DNA of 64,000 nucleotides from Actinoplanes philippinensis (GCF_900113015.1 NZ_FONV01000005.1:1-64000), one strand, 5' to 3'. Shown: positions 41,740 through 51,907, counted from the first letter of the stretch. Translations and numbers: made by a program. Notes: generated by a model from the letters alone, not told the origin.

Positions 41740-42540
41740 ATGGGTATCGATCGGCGGACGGTCATGCGGCGTGCGCTCCTCGCCACCGGAGGGGTCGCCG
41801 TCGGGGCGGGCGGCGCGATCGGGCTGCCGCGGCTGTTCGGCTGGGACCGGCCGCCGCTCAGCGGTGGCTACGCGGCGGCCGCGGACGCGCCCGCCGACAT
41901 GCGTAACCCCGGGCTGTCGGTGCACTACTACGTGGAGACCACCGAGCCGGTGGTGGCGTTCACGTTCGACGACGGGCCGGCCCCGGACTGGACGCCGATG
42001 GCGCTCGACGCCCTCGACGCCGCAGCGATTCCGGCCACGTTCTTCATGGTCGGGCGCAACCTGGAGGCCAACGCCGATCTGGTACGCGACCGGATGTCCC
42101 GCCACGAGATCGGCAACCACTCGTGGTCCCACGACGACCTCGCCACCCTGGACCGGGCGGGCGTGATGAGCGAGCTGACCCGCACCCACGAGATGATCAA
42201 GAAGGTGTTCGGCCGGACACCGACGCTGATGCGGCCGCCCTACGGGCATCTCGGCGGCTCGACCGTGCTGGCCGCTGACCTCATGGGCTACGACATCGTG
42301 CTCTGGTCGCACCTGATGCGGGAGCTGTACTTCGAGAAGAACCCGGACGGGCAGGTCCGCGACATCGTCGACAACGTGCGCCCCGGCTCCATCGTGCTGG
42401 CCCATGACACCGGCAAACCGAACCGGCTGGTGTCGCTGCGCGGCCTGCCCGCCATGTTCGCCGGCCTCAAGGCGCGGGGCTTCCGCTTCGTCACCGTCCC
42501 GGAGCTGCTCGCCCTGGAGAAGAAGACCCCGGCCGCCTAG
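41740..42540 (+). CDS. Polysaccharide deacetylase family protein (Tat-type export)
   Basis: 266 residues from ATG 41740, 7 bases from GGGGGGAG. The N-terminus has a twin-arginine-type signal ([15 protein letters not shown]) with a hydrophobic stretch. The NodB domain follows with the metal and catalytic motifs [20 protein letters not shown] and RPPYGHLGG. It probably deacetylates cell-wall or exopolysaccharide GlcNAc outside the membrane. An alternative start lies at 41734. Its stop overlaps the aroK stop head-on within a CTAG. Confidence 0.88.
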   Translation: MGIDRRTVMRRALLATGGVAVGAGGAIGLPRLFGWDRPPLSGGYAAAADAPADMRNPGLSVHYYVETTEPVVAFTFDDGPAPDWTPMALDALDAAAIPATFFMVGRNLEANADLVRDRMSRHEIGNHSWSHDDLATLDRAGVMSELTRTHEMIKKVFGRTPTLMRPPYGHLGGSTVLAADLMGYDIVLWSHLMRELYFEKNPDGQVRDIVDNVRPGSIVLAHDTGKPNRLVSLRGLPAMFAGLKARGFRFVTVPELLALEKKTPAA

Positions 42541-43037
42541 CGCAGGGCGGCGACGACCTCGGCGGTGATGCCGGCCTCGTCGCGGCCGTCGGTGGTCACG
42601 GTGTACGTGGCCACCTCCAGGTAGAGCGGGCGGCGCTGGTCGAGCAGGTATTTCAGGGTGGCGCGCGGGTTGATCGCCAGCAGGGGACGGCCCGCACCCA
42701 GCCCGACCCGTTTGACCGCGTCGGCCAGCTCCACGGACAGGTAGACGACCGTGTGGGCAGCGAGCAGCTTACGCGTACCCTCGTCGAGGATCGCTCCGCC
42801 GCCGAGGGCGAGAACGCCGCCGAACGTCTCCAGGGACTCCGCCACGACCTCGCGTTCGAGGGCGCGGAACGCGGCCTCGCCGTCGTCGACGAAGATCTCC
42901 GGGATCGGCTTGCCGGCCCGCTCCTCGATGATCGCGTCGGTGTCGCCGAAGGGCACGCCCAGCTCGGCGGCGACGGCCCGGCCGATGGTGGTCTTGCCGG
43001 CGCCCATCACACCGACGAGGACCGCGACCGGCGCCAT
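42537..43037 (-). CDS. aroK: Shikimate kinase
   Basis: Phosphorylates shikimate with ATP. The 166 residues have Walker [12 protein letters not shown], the shikimate-binding [18 protein letters not shown] and the [11 protein letters not shown] segment. Its ATG shares a base with the aroC stop. The stop codon overlaps that of the convergent deacetylase. Confidence 0.96.
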   Translation of the reverse strand: MAPVAVLVGVMGAGKTTIGRAVAAELGVPFGDTDAIIEERAGKPIPEIFVDDGEAAFRALEREVVAESLETFGGVLALGGGAILDEGTRKLLAAHTVVYLSVELADAVKRVGLGAGRPLLAINPRATLKYLLDQRRPLYLEVATYTVTTDGRDEAGITAEVVAALR

Positions 43038-44215
43038 CAGTGGATGATCAGATTGTCGAGGTACGACCGGAGGTTACGGCGGATCTCGGCGACCGAGTCA
43101 CCGCCGAATTTCTCCGTCGCCGCCTCGGCCAGCACCAGGGCGACCATCGCCTCGGCGACGACCGCGCCGGCCGGGACCGCGCAGACGTCGGACCGCTGGT
43201 TGATCGCGGTGGCCGGCTCGCCGGTGACGATGTCGACGGTCTGCAGCGCCCGGTTCAGCGACGAGATCGGCTTGAGCGCGGCACGCACCCGCAGCGGCTC
43301 GCCGTTGGTGATGCCACCCTCCAGGCCGCCGGCCCGGTCGGTCACCCGCTTGACACCCTCGGGCGTCGGGACGATCTCGTCGTGGGCGACCGAGCCGCGC
43401 GAACGAGCCTGGGTGAACCCGTCGCCGATCTCCACACCCTTGACCGACTGGATCGACATCAGCGCGGTGGCCAGGCGGGCGTCGAGCTTGCGGTCCCACT
43501 GGACGTGCGAGCCGAGACCCGGCGGCACGTTGTAGGCGAGCACCTCGACGATGCCGCCGAGCGTGTCCGCGTCCTGCTTGGCGGCGTCGACCTCGGCCAC
43601 CATGCGGGCGCTGGCCTCGGGGTCGAGGCAGCGCAGCGGGTCCTCGTCGATCCGGTCGAAGTCGTCCGGCGTCGGGATCAGACCCGGCTTGGCGGCGACC
43701 GAGCCCAGCTCGATGACGTGCGAGACGATGTCGATGCCGAGCGCCTGCTTGATCAGCTTCTTGGCGACGACGCCGACGGCGACACGGGCCGCGGTCTCCC
43801 GGGCGCTGGCGCGCTCCAGGATCGGACGGGCGTCGGTGTGCCCGTACTTCTGCATACCGGCCAGGTCGGCGTGACCGGGACGCGGGCGGGTCAGCGCCGC
43901 GTTACGCGACTGCGAGGCCAGCACCTCCGGGTCGACCGGGTCGGCCGCCATGACCGTCTCCCACTTGGGCCACTCGGTGTTGCCGACCCGGATCGCGACC
44001 GGCGAGCCCTGGGTCACCCCGTGCCGGATGCCGCCGATGAGCTCCAGCTCGTCCTGCTCGAACTTCATCCGGGCGCCGCGACCGTAACCCAGGCGGCGGC
44101 GCACCAGATCACGGGTGATGTCAGCGCTCGTCACCTCGATCCCGGCGGGGACACCCTCGAGCAGCGCGACGAGCGCCGGTCCGTGCGATTCACCTGCAGT
44201 CAGCCAGCGCAACAC
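43037..44215 (-). CDS. aroC: Chorismate synthase
   Basis: Final shikimate-pathway enzyme, needing reduced FMN. From GTG 44215 it is 392 residues, beginning [40 protein letters not shown] and GGSARET-equivalent [15 protein letters not shown] are family signatures. The 17-residue upstream extension is rejected. It sits between aroE and aroK. Confidence 0.96.
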   Translation of the reverse strand: MLRWLTAGESHGPALVALLEGVPAGIEVTSADITRDLVRRRLGYGRGARMKFEQDELELIGGIRHGVTQGSPVAIRVGNTEWPKWETVMAADPVDPEVLASQSRNAALTRPRPGHADLAGMQKYGHTDARPILERASARETAARVAVGVVAKKLIKQALGIDIVSHVIELGSVAAKPGLIPTPDDFDRIDEDPLRCLDPEASARMVAEVDAAKQDADTLGGIVEVLAYNVPPGLGSHVQWDRKLDARLATALMSIQSVKGVEIGDGFTQARSRGSVAHDEIVPTPEGVKRVTDRAGGLEGGITNGEPLRVRAALKPISSLNRALQTVDIVTGEPATAINQRSDVCAVPAGAVVAEAMVALVLAEAATEKFGGDSVAEIRRNLRSYLDNLIIH

Positions 44216-44244
44216 CGCAACAGTCTGGCACGACGCCCGTAGGC

Positions 44245-44295
44245 GACAGCGGGTGCCCGGCCGCATCCCGCCCTGCGGACACCCGGCCCGCTGTC
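44245..44295 (-). terminator. Hairpin at the aroE end
   Basis: GACAGCGGG/CCCGCTGTC (44245-44253 with 44287-44295) forms a 9-bp stem that includes part of the aroE stop codon and lies 30 bases before aroC. There is no T-run. It may be a weak terminator or a processing structure. Confidence 0.35.
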
Positions 44296-45187
44296 ACCCA
44301 CGGGCCGCGACCGCCTCGCCGAGCGCCCTGCGCATCGCCTCCTGCGGCGCCTCCGCCAGCCCGGTGAACTGCTCGAACTGGCTGAGCGCCTGGGCCAGCA
44401 GCAGATCGAGCCCGGAGACCACGGGGATGTCGTGCTTGGTCGCGGACGCGGCGAGCGGAGTGGGCCACGGGTCGTAGAGGGCGTCGAAATACACGCTCCC
44501 GGGGCGCCAGGTGACCCGCTCGGCCAGCTCGTCGGCGGCCCCCTTGGGAACTGTCGACAGCACCGCGTCGGCGTCGAACGCGCCCTCCGCGTCGGCCCAG
44601 GCCACACCGTCGACGGTGAGGCCGAGAGCCACCGCCACCGGGGCCAGCTCGTCACGGGACTCCGGCCGGCGGGTGACCACGGTGACCGTCTCGGCGCCCA
44701 GCTCGGCCGCGGCGGCGAGCGCGGCACGGGCGGTGCCGCCGCCGCCGAGCACGGTGATCCGCGGGGGCGCCTCCTTGACCGCGTGCCGGCCGCGGCTCAG
44801 GCCGAGACCGGCCTCCCGCAGCACGTGCACCATGCCCGGGACGTCGGTGTTGTCGGCGTGCCAGCCGCCGTCCGGCTGCCGGACCAGCGTGTTGGCCACA
44901 CCGGCCGCGATGGCGACCGGTGACGCCGAGGTGGCCAGCCGCAGCGCGGCCTCCTTGAGCGGCATGGTCAGTGACAGCCCGGCCCACTCCGGGCCCAGCC
45001 CGGCCACCAGATCGGGCAGCTCGGACTCGGCGCATTCGATCGCCTCATACGTCCAGCCGGACAGCCCGGCGGCGGCGAACCCGGCATTGTGGATCACCGG
45101 GGAGAGCGAGTGTGCGATCGGCTTACCGCACACGGCGGCCTTCCGGCCGCTGGACGGGGTCTCGTCTTTGCTCTGCACCCGGCCCAC
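44294..45187 (-). CDS. aroE: Shikimate dehydrogenase
   Basis: NADPH-dependent reduction of dehydroshikimate. The 297 residues show the substrate motif GKPIAHSLSPVIHNAGF, the catalytic MPLKEAA lysine and Asp in NTDVPGM, and the nucleotide-binding VLGGGGTARAALAAA. Start is GTG 45187, 22 bases after mltG copy 1. Confidence 0.95.
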   Translation of the reverse strand: MGRVQSKDETPSSGRKAAVCGKPIAHSLSPVIHNAGFAAAGLSGWTYEAIECAESELPDLVAGLGPEWAGLSLTMPLKEAALRLATSASPVAIAAGVANTLVRQPDGGWHADNTDVPGMVHVLREAGLGLSRGRHAVKEAPPRITVLGGGGTARAALAAAAELGAETVTVVTRRPESRDELAPVAVALGLTVDGVAWADAEGAFDADAVLSTVPKGAADELAERVTWRPGSVYFDALYDPWPTPLAASATKHDIPVVSGLDLLLAQALSQFEQFTGLAEAPQEAMRRALGEAVAARG

Positions 45188-45209
45188 TTTACGGGGCCGG
45201 GGAACCGGC

Positions 45210-46391
45210 TCATTTCCCGCAGAGGTCGATACCGTTGGCGCAGGCCTTCTGCACGTTCTTCTGGTGCTCGGCGTCAGTGACGGCGAAGGCGGACCGGCCG
45301 CTCTTGTCGATCGCCACGAAGAACAGCCACGGCCCGTTGGCCGGCTTCAGCGACCCGATCAGCGCCGCCTTGCCGGGGTTGTTGATCGGCCCGACCGGCA
45401 GGCCCTTCACGATCTCGGTGTTGTACGGGTTCTTCGGGTCGTCCATCTCCTTCTGCAGGAGCTGGCCGGAGTGCTTGGGATCCTTGCCGTTGAGCTGGAG
45501 CCAGTAGTTCGTGGTCACGTCGAACTGCAGGGGCATGTCCTTGACGTACGCCCGGTTGTAGGCGACCCGGGCCACCTTCGGGTAGTCGGCGGGAATACCG
45601 GCCTCGGCCTGGGCCAGTGACGCCACGATCAACGCCTCGTACGGCGACACCTTCCGGTTCTTCTGCACCTCGTCGGCGAAGCTCATGTCGCCGGTGACGG
45701 TGAGGAAGTGCTCCACCATGGTCCGCAGCGCTTGCTGGGCGGTCACCTTGGTGTCGAACTCGTAGGTGTCCGGGAAGAGGAAGCCCTCGATGCTCTTGGC
45801 CGGCTGCTTGCCGTCACCGCGGTTGAACCACCAGTCCGGCACGCCGAGCGCCACCGGGTCCTTCGCCGCCTCCTCGAAGTCCTTCACCGGGATGCCGGTG
45901 CCCTTGGAGAGCAGCTCGTAGGTCTGCTTCGCGGTCTTGCCCTCGGGGACCGTCACGCCCTTGCTGAGCCGCGTGTTCGGGTCGAGGAGCTGCGCGAGTG
46001 CCTGCTTGGCGGCCATCTGCTTACGCAGCACGTAGGTGCCGGCCTGGATGTTCTTGCTCTTCGGCTCGGCGTCGGCGGCCTCGGTGAACGCCTTTGTGCT
46101 CTTCACCACATCGGCCTCGACCAGCTCGTTGCCGATCTCGGTGAGCGACAGGTTCTTGCGGATCGTGACCTCGACCGGGGTGGTGCCGGAGCCCTCGTAG
46201 TCGGCGGCGACGAAGAAACTCGCGACCTTGGTGTAGCCGAAGTAGACGCCACCACCCAGCACCGCGAACAGCAGCAGGGTCATGGTCAGCGCGATGGCCG
46301 ACCGGCCCCGGCCTCGCTTGGCCCGGCCGCTTCGCCCTGAACCACTCGACTCGGCGTCCTCTTCGAACGCCACATCCAGTTCGTCGATCAT
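45210..46391 (-). CDS. mltG: MltG-type endolytic transglycosylase, copy 1
   Basis: 393-residue single-pass membrane enzyme that cuts nascent peptidoglycan strands (YceG family). A basic cytoplasmic N-terminus precedes one membrane segment (about residues 34-56). A LysM-like subdomain and the catalytic domain follow, with IEGFLFPDTYEF and ASLAQAEAG, whose Glu near residue 262 aligns with the conserved catalytic Glu. It is a paralogue of the next gene and both have a similar Cys-containing end. Its leader repeats 15 bases of the ruvX 3' end. Confidence 0.93.
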   Translation of the reverse strand: MIDELDVAFEEDAESSGSGRSGRAKRGRGRSAIALTMTLLLFAVLGGGVYFGYTKVASFFVAADYEGSGTTPVEVTIRKNLSLTEIGNELVEADVVKSTKAFTEAADAEPKSKNIQAGTYVLRKQMAAKQALAQLLDPNTRLSKGVTVPEGKTAKQTYELLSKGTGIPVKDFEEAAKDPVALGVPDWWFNRGDGKQPAKSIEGFLFPDTYEFDTKVTAQQALRTMVEHFLTVTGDMSFADEVQKNRKVSPYEALIVASLAQAEAGIPADYPKVARVAYNRAYVKDMPLQFDVTTNYWLQLNGKDPKHSGQLLQKEMDDPKNPYNTEIVKGLPVGPINNPGKAALIGSLKPANGPWLFFVAIDKSGRSAFAVTDAEHQKNVQKACANGIDLCGK

Positions 46392-46395
46392 CTCC

Positions 46396-46410
46396 GTCTG
46401 CCTCCGCTGC
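46396..46410 (-). repeat. 15-bp copy of ruvX end before mltG copy 1
   Basis: GTCTGCCTCCGCTGC here is identical to 47739-47753, where it encodes the last ruvX codons and supplies the ribosome-binding site of mltG copy 2. In both places it precedes an mltG start by a few bases. Confidence 0.75.
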
Positions 46411-46506
46411 CCGTCCGGCCGACTCCGGTCAGAACACGACCAGCACTGACGCGCACCATACCCACATCGATGCCTTCGCGCCCACCCCTGGGTTCCTGCC
46501 TAACGC

Positions 46507-46542
46507 GCTGTGGCCGGGCGGGCAACCCCGGCCGGCCACAGC
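46507..46542 (-). terminator. Hairpin between the two mltG genes
   Basis: GCTGTGGCCGG/CCGGCCACAGC (46507-46517 with 46532-46542) gives an 11-bp perfect stem 13 bases past the stop of mltG copy 2. The tail GCGTTAGGC is not T-rich. It would separate the two copies into different transcripts. Confidence 0.6.
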
Positions 46543-46555
46543 ACCCGTCAGAGGG

Positions 46556-47734
46556 TCAGCAGATCGGGATGCCGTTCTTGCACGCGATCAGTTTGTTCTT
46601 CTCGTGGTCGTCGTTGGTCACGCCGTACGCCGTCGTGCCCTTGTCGTCGATCGTCACGAAGAAGTAGTAGTTGCTCTTCGGCGGATTCATCGCACCCTTG
46701 AGCGCGACCTCACCGGGGTTGCTGATCGGCCCGATCGCCATGCCCTTGACGTCATAGTTGTACGGGTTCTTCGGATCGTGCAACTCGGAGGCGAGGAGCT
46801 TCTCCGAGGCCTTGGCGTCCTTGCCGATCAGGCGAAGCCAGTAGTTGACCGTGCTGTCGAGCTGCAGGCAGGTGCAGGGGAAGTTCCCGGTGTACGCCCG
46901 GTTGTAGAGCACCCGGGCCACCGGCCCCATGTCCACGTCCAGACGGGCCTCGACCTGGGCGATCGAGGCGGCGACCAGAGCCTCGTACGGCGAGATGTTG
47001 AGTTCGCTCTGCACCGTCTCGACGAAGTCGAGCTTGTCCATCTCGGCGTTGAAGTTCTTGATCATCATTTTCAGGATCTGCTCGGCGGTGGCGTCCTTCG
47101 GCAGCTCGTAGGTGGCCGGGTAGAGGAAGCCCTCGATGTCCTTCTTGTTGACCTTCTTGCCGTCGGTGCGCTTGAACCACAGGGCCGGGACACCGAGCGC
47201 CTGCACGTTCTCGGCGGCCTTGTCGAACTCCGCCACCGGGATGCCCGTCTCTTTGGACAGCGCGTCGAAGACCTGCATGTGGGTCCAGCCCTCGGGGATG
47301 GTGAACGCGCCCTCGACGTGCTTGTTCTTCAGGTCCAGCAGCGCCACCACCGCCTCGCTGGCCTTCATCTCCTTGCGCAGCTTGTACTGCCCGACCTGGA
47401 TGCCGGTGCTCTTCGGGTTCTCGTTGGCCGCGTTGACGAACGCCCGGGTGCTCTTGACCACGCCCGCGCCGTGCAGCGTCTCGGCGATCGTGGAGGCGCT
47501 GTCACCCTTCTTGACCTCGACGATCACCTCGCCGCTGCCGGGGCCGTCGTAGTCGGCGGCCAGGAACCGGCCGGCGAAACGGTCGTAGCCGTACCACCCG
47601 CCGGCGCCGAGCCCGCCGAGCAGCAGCAGGACGATCACGAACGCGACGACGGAGCGGCCCTTCCCCTCCTTACGGCGGTGACGCCACCGCCCGGGGTCGG
47701 GGTTGCCCTCGAACCTGAGTTCCATCTCGTCCAA
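46556..47734 (-). CDS. mltG: MltG-type endolytic transglycosylase, copy 2
   Basis: 392-residue paralogue with the same layout: basic N-terminus, membrane segment (about 30-52), LysM-like KKGDSASTIAETL and catalytic domain with IEGFLYPATYEL and ASIAQVEAR. It has an extra CTC pair in NFPCTCLQLD and ends LIACKNGIPIC. The likely start is TTG at 47734, abutting the ruvX stop, with GGAGG nine bases upstream; ATG 47725 is the alternative. The ruvX-mltG junction suggests this is the ancestral copy. Confidence 0.92.
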   Translation of the reverse strand: MDEMELRFEGNPDPGRWRHRRKEGKGRSVVAFVIVLLLLGGLGAGGWYGYDRFAGRFLAADYDGPGSGEVIVEVKKGDSASTIAETLHGAGVVKSTRAFVNAANENPKSTGIQVGQYKLRKEMKASEAVVALLDLKNKHVEGAFTIPEGWTHMQVFDALSKETGIPVAEFDKAAENVQALGVPALWFKRTDGKKVNKKDIEGFLYPATYELPKDATAEQILKMMIKNFNAEMDKLDFVETVQSELNISPYEALVAASIAQVEARLDVDMGPVARVLYNRAYTGNFPCTCLQLDSTVNYWLRLIGKDAKASEKLLASELHDPKNPYNYDVKGMAIGPISNPGEVALKGAMNPPKSNYYFFVTIDDKGTTAYGVTNDDHEKNKLIACKNGIPIC

Positions 47735-48190
47735 TTAAGTCTGCCTCCGCTGCGCGTTCAGCCAGCCCTGCAGGATCTCCACGGCCGCCGCCTGATCCAC
47801 CACCGCGCGCTGGCGCTTGCCCTTCACCCCACGCTCGGACAACCGCCGGCTGGCCACCACCGTCGACATCCGCTCGTCGGTCAGCACCACCGGCACCGGC
47901 GCGAGCACCGCGCTCAGCCGCTCCGCATACGCGCGGACGTGGCCGGCCGCCACCCCCTCGCGCCCGTTGAGCGCCACCGGAAGCCCGACCACCACCTCGG
48001 TCACCTCGTGCTCGGCCACCAGCCGGGCCAGCTCCGCCATGTCCTTCGGCGTGCCGTCGTCGCCGGCCTCCCGGTCACGGGGCACGGTCACCACCGGGCT
48101 GGCCAGGATCCCGTCCGGGTCGCACTTGGCGACACCGACCCGCACCTGACCCACGTCCACACCCAGGCGGACACCCCGAGTGAAGCGCAT
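47735..48190 (-). CDS. ruvX: YqgF/RuvX-type Holliday junction resolvase-like nuclease
   Basis: 151-residue RNase H-fold protein, related to pre-16S rRNA nuclease YqgF. The N-terminal GVRLGVDVGQVRVGVAKCDP carries the first acidic residue, VVVGLPVALNGREG follows, and VVLTDERMSTVVASRRL supplies the others. ATG 48190 follows a GGGAG. The long upstream frame crosses the intergenic hairpin and is rejected. The end of the gene doubles as the ribosome-binding site of mltG copy 2. Confidence 0.93.
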   Translation of the reverse strand: MRFTRGVRLGVDVGQVRVGVAKCDPDGILASPVVTVPRDREAGDDGTPKDMAELARLVAEHEVTEVVVGLPVALNGREGVAAGHVRAYAERLSAVLAPVPVVLTDERMSTVVASRRLSERGVKGKRQRAVVDQAAAVEILQGWLNAQRRQT

Positions 48191-48411
48191 GATCACGCTC
48201 CCACCCTGCACCGCAGCAACCCGCATCTCCCGTCCCCGATTACGCACTGATGCGAAGACCTGTGCACGATCCCTTTGATGATCGTCACCGATCGCGACCA
48301 AGAGCTTAGCCCCCTCGCTGGCCGCAGCGCCGCCACCCGGGGCAAGGCCTAAAGATCCGCTAAGAAACGGAGTACCCAAACAGCAGACACCAATCACCCG
48401 CCGTAACGACA
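48191..48411. other. ruvX upstream region
   Basis: About 220 bases between the alaS terminator and ruvX with no supported gene. It contains interspersed GATCG-type words (about 48268-48297) and presumably the ruvX-mltG promoter, though no clear -35/-10 pair is seen. Confidence 0.45.
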
Positions 48412-48442
48412 AGAGCGCTCCGGAGTTGCTCCGGAGCGCTCT
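48412..48442 (-). terminator. alaS terminator, perfect 14-bp hairpin
   Basis: AGAGCGCTCCGGAG (48412-48425) and its exact complement (48429-48442) flank a 3-base loop, 13 bases past the alaS stop. The tail TGTCGTT is only moderately T-rich. It separates alaS from ruvX. Confidence 0.75.
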
Positions 48443-48455
48443 CACCAGCTGGGAA

Positions 48456-51137
48456 TCAGGCCTTGTCGGCGACCGCCTGCTCGATCGCCGCGAGCAGGCG
48501 CGGCGCCTCCTCCGCCGGGACGCCGCCACCCTGCGCCAGGTCGGCGTTGCCGCCGCCCCGGCCGGACAGCGCCGCCTTCACCAGGTCCTGCGCCGAGATG
48601 CCACGACTCTTCGCCGCGCCGTTGATCGCAACGATCAGCGACGCCTTGGCGTTGGACCGGGCGGTCACCGCGACCACCGCGGGCCGCGCCGCGTCGATCT
48701 TGCCGCGGATCTCCTGCGCCAGCGTCCGCACGTCGTTGCCGGCCGCGCCCTCCGGCGCCTCGGTCCCGACATACGCCACCCCGCGCACGTCCTTCGCCTG
48801 GCCGGCCAGCGCGGCCGCCCCACCGAGGACCATCTGCGCCCGCAGCTTCTCCAGCTCCTTCTCCGCGTCGCGCAGCGCCGTGACGGTCTGCTCGACCCGG
48901 TCGGCGACCTGCTCGCCCGGCACCCGGAACAGGTCCGCCAGGCGCGACACCAGCAGGTGCTCCTTCGCCAGGAAGCTGAACGCGTCCAGACCGACCAGAG
49001 CCTCCACGCGGCGTACGCCGGAGCCGATCGACGACTCGTTGAGGATCTTCACCAGGCCCAGCTGGCCGGACCGCGCCACATGCGTGCCACCGCACAGCTC
49101 ACGGGCGTAGTCACCGACCTCGACCACGCGGACCTCGTCGCCGTACTTCTCGCCGAACAGCGCCATCGCGCCGAGCCGCCGCGCCTCCTCCTGCGAGGTG
49201 ACGAACGCGTTCACCTCGAGGTCGCGCAGCAGCACCTCGTTGATCTGCTGCTCGACGTCGAACAGCACCGACGGGTTCACCGCGCCCGGCGTGTGGAAGT
49301 CGAACCGTAGCCGGCCCGGCGCGTTCAGCGAGCCCGCCTGGGTCGCCGACTCGCCGAGGAAGTTACGCATCGTCTGGTGCACCAGGTGCGTCGCGGTGTG
49401 CGAACGGGAGATCGCCTTGCGCCGGTTCACATCGATCTCGGCCAGACCGGTCTCCCCCGCGCGCACCTCGCCACGGACCACCCGCGCCTTGTGCACGATC
49501 AGGCCCGGCAGCGGCTGCTGCACGTCGACGATCTCCAGCCGGCCGCCGCCGACGTTGATCACACCGGTGTCGGCCTGCTGGCCACCGCCCTCCGCGTAGA
49601 ACGGGGTGGTGTCCAGGACCAGCTCGACGAACTCGCCCTCACCGGCCACCTCGATCCGCCCGGAGTCACCGATCAGCGCGCGGACCCGCGACTCCCGGGT
49701 GATCTCCTGGTAACCGGTGAACTCGACCGGGCCGCCCGCGTCCAGCGCCGAACGGTACGCCGACAGGTCCGCGTGACCGGTCTTGCGCGCCGCCGCGTCC
49801 GCCTTCGCCGCCGCCTTCTGCTCCGCCATCAGCCGGCGGAAGCCCTCCTGGTCGACCTGCAGGCCCTGCTCCTGCGCGATCTCCAGGGTCAGGTCGATCG
49901 GGAAGCCGTACGTGTCGTGCAGCTTGAACGCCTGCGAGCCGGACAGCTGGGTCTGCTTCGACGCCCGGGTCTCGGCGATCGCCGTGTCCAGGATCGTGGT
50001 GCCCGCCTTCAGCGTGGACAGGAACGCGTCCTCCTCCGCGTACGCGTACGTGGAGATCCGGCCGAACTCCTTCTCCAGCTCCGGGTACGACGGGGACATG
50101 CAGTCCCGGGCGATCGGCAGCAGGATCGGCAGCGCCGGCTCCTGCCAGCCGAGCAGGCGGATCGCCCGGATCGCCCGGCGCATGATGCGGCGCAGCACGT
50201 AGCCACGGCCCTCGTTGGACGGGACGATGCCGTCGCCGATCAGCATCAGCGCGGTACGCACGTGGTCCGCGATCACCCGCAGGCGCACGTCGTCCGGGTG
50301 GCTCTCGGACGCGGCGTGACCGGAGCGCTTGCCGTACTCCTTGCCGGTCATCTCCGCGGCACGGGACAGGATCGGGCGGACCTCGTCGATCTCGTACAGG
50401 TTGTCGACGCCCTGCAGGATCGACGCGATGCGCTCCAGGCCCATGCCGGTGTCGATGTTCTTCTTGGGCAGGTCACCGACGATCGTGAACTGCTCCTTCG
50501 AGCGCACGTCGGTGATCTCGTGCTGCATGAAGACCAGGTTCCAGAACTCCAGGTACCGGTCCTCGTCGACCTCCGGGCCGCCCTCCTTGCCGTACGCCGG
50601 ACCGCGGTCGTAATACAGCTCGGAGCAGGGGCCCGCCGGGCCGGGGATGCCCATCGACCAGAAGTTGTCCTTGTTGCCGCGGCGCACGATCCGCTCCGCA
50701 GGCAGGCCGGTCTGCTTCCAGATCTCGATCGCCTCGTCGTCGTCGAGGTAGACGGTCGCCCAGATCCTCTCCGGGTCCAGGCCGAAACCACCCTGCTCGA
50801 CCGGCTTGGTGGACAGCTCCCACGCCAGCGGGATCGCGCCCGCCTTGAAGTAGTCGCCGAACGAGAAGTTGCCGTTCATCTGGAAGAACGTGCCGTGCCG
50901 GCTGGTCTTGCCGACCTCGTCGATGTCCGGCGTCCGGATGCACTTCTGCACGCTCGCGGCGCGCGAATACGACGGGGTCTGCTGGCCCAGGAAGAACGGG
51001 ACGAACTGCACCATGCCGGCGTTGATGAACAGCAGGTTCGGGTCGTCGATAGCCGGCAGCGGGGCACTCGGGACCACCGTGTGCCCGTTCGCCTCGAAAT
51101 GCGCCAGGAAGCGCCGCTTGACCTCTGCCGTCTTCAT
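48456..51137 (-). CDS. alaS: Alanine--tRNA ligase
   Basis: Charges tRNA-Ala and edits Ser/Gly. The 893 residues include the class II core ([20 protein letters not shown], then [15 protein letters not shown]), the editing domain with [11 protein letters not shown] and the zinc-type [13 protein letters not shown], and the C-terminal C-Ala domain ending near the Lys-rich tail. ATG overlaps the stop of the small membrane protein upstream (ATGA). Confidence 0.98.
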   Translation of the reverse strand: MKTAEVKRRFLAHFEANGHTVVPSAPLPAIDDPNLLFINAGMVQFVPFFLGQQTPSYSRAASVQKCIRTPDIDEVGKTSRHGTFFQMNGNFSFGDYFKAGAIPLAWELSTKPVEQGGFGLDPERIWATVYLDDDEAIEIWKQTGLPAERIVRRGNKDNFWSMGIPGPAGPCSELYYDRGPAYGKEGGPEVDEDRYLEFWNLVFMQHEITDVRSKEQFTIVGDLPKKNIDTGMGLERIASILQGVDNLYEIDEVRPILSRAAEMTGKEYGKRSGHAASESHPDDVRLRVIADHVRTALMLIGDGIVPSNEGRGYVLRRIMRRAIRAIRLLGWQEPALPILLPIARDCMSPSYPELEKEFGRISTYAYAEEDAFLSTLKAGTTILDTAIAETRASKQTQLSGSQAFKLHDTYGFPIDLTLEIAQEQGLQVDQEGFRRLMAEQKAAAKADAAARKTGHADLSAYRSALDAGGPVEFTGYQEITRESRVRALIGDSGRIEVAGEGEFVELVLDTTPFYAEGGGQQADTGVINVGGGRLEIVDVQQPLPGLIVHKARVVRGEVRAGETGLAEIDVNRRKAISRSHTATHLVHQTMRNFLGESATQAGSLNAPGRLRFDFHTPGAVNPSVLFDVEQQINEVLLRDLEVNAFVTSQEEARRLGAMALFGEKYGDEVRVVEVGDYARELCGGTHVARSGQLGLVKILNESSIGSGVRRVEALVGLDAFSFLAKEHLLVSRLADLFRVPGEQVADRVEQTVTALRDAEKELEKLRAQMVLGGAAALAGQAKDVRGVAYVGTEAPEGAAGNDVRTLAQEIRGKIDAARPAVVAVTARSNAKASLIVAINGAAKSRGISAQDLVKAALSGRGGGNADLAQGGGVPAEEAPRLLAAIEQAVADKA

Positions 51138-51424
51138 CGATTTCCCTCCTGCGAGCCGGGCTGCGCGTCGTCACGCAACTCGGCGAATTTGTCCTCATAC
51201 AGCTCACCCGCGGCGAACGCCTCGTGGATCTGCTGCTCCCGCTCGGCCATCCCCTCGCGGACGTCCTCCACGAAGCTACGCAGCGACTCGACGAGGCCGC
51301 CAGCGGATTCCGACAGGGACGTGGCGATGCCCGTCGGGGTGAACTCGTTGGCCTTCTGATTCAGCTTGCGGACGACGAGGGCGCCGACGGCCAAGCCGAC
51401 GCCGAGCCACAGCAGGCGCTTCAT
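51134..51424 (-). CDS. Small single-pass membrane protein (DUF6167-like)
   Basis: 96 residues with one N-terminal hydrophobic segment ([20 protein letters not shown]) and a soluble helical, acidic C-terminus ([20 protein letters not shown]). It resembles the small protein commonly found just before alaS in actinobacteria. Its stop overlaps alaS, so it is coupled to it. The function is unknown. Confidence 0.8.
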   Translation of the reverse strand: MKRLLWLGVGLAVGALVVRKLNQKANEFTPTGIATSLSESAGGLVESLRSFVEDVREGMAEREQQIHEAFAAGELYEDKFAELRDDAQPGSQEGNR

Positions 51425-51457
51425 GACGACTGTGATACCTCTCTCGCGGAACCAGGC

Positions 51458-51907
51458 TCAGCGGGCGGCCTTACGGCGCTGCTTGATCGCGGCGCGAACC
51501 TCGCGCTCCTCCTCGGCCGACCGGCGCGCATTCGCGGCCTTACGCAGGCCGTAACCGAACGACGCCACCTTGACCAGGGGGTTCGCGGCGGCCGCGGACA
51601 CCACGGTCACCAGGTTCGCGATGTTCGCGGACACGTTCTGCGCGTGCTCGGTCATCGTGTCGACCTTCGCGAGCTGCACGTTGACGCCGTCCAAAGAGAC
51701 CTGAACCTGGCCGAGCGCGACGTTCACGTTCTCCACCGTGGTGTTCACGTTCGACAGCAGCGGACCGGTCCGGTCCACGGTGTCGTTGATCGCATTGGTC
51801 GTGGCGTCGATCGTGCGCCCCAGCTTGAGGATCGGCACGGCCAGCACGAGAACGAGCATCAGAAAGGCGCCCGCCGCGATCAGACCTGCGATTTCTCCGG
51901 CATCCAT
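51458..51907 (-). CDS. DUF948-type membrane protein
   Basis: 149 residues from ATG 51907. An N-terminal membrane segment (AGLIAAGAFLMLVLVLAVPI) is followed by a long Asn/Val/Thr-rich helical region with heptad character (TTVENVNVALGQVQVSLDGV), then a basic tail. This is the DUF948 pattern, reminiscent of methyl-accepting coiled coils but without signalling motifs. It is typically located near alaS in actinobacteria. The role is unknown. Confidence 0.82.
   Translation of the reverse strand: MDAGEIAGLIAAGAFLMLVLVLAVPILKLGRTIDATTNAINDTVDRTGPLLSNVNTTVENVNVALGQVQVSLDGVNVQLAKVDTMTEHAQNVSANIANLVTVVSAAAANPLVKVASFGYGLRKAANARRSAEEEREVRAAIKQRRKAAR

Noticed and set aside
45603-46975. Loss of the catalytic Glu in the two MltG copies (Gln at one motif position)
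   Set aside because: The Gln replaces a position that is variable in actinobacterial MltG; the invariant Glu two residues later is present in both copies.
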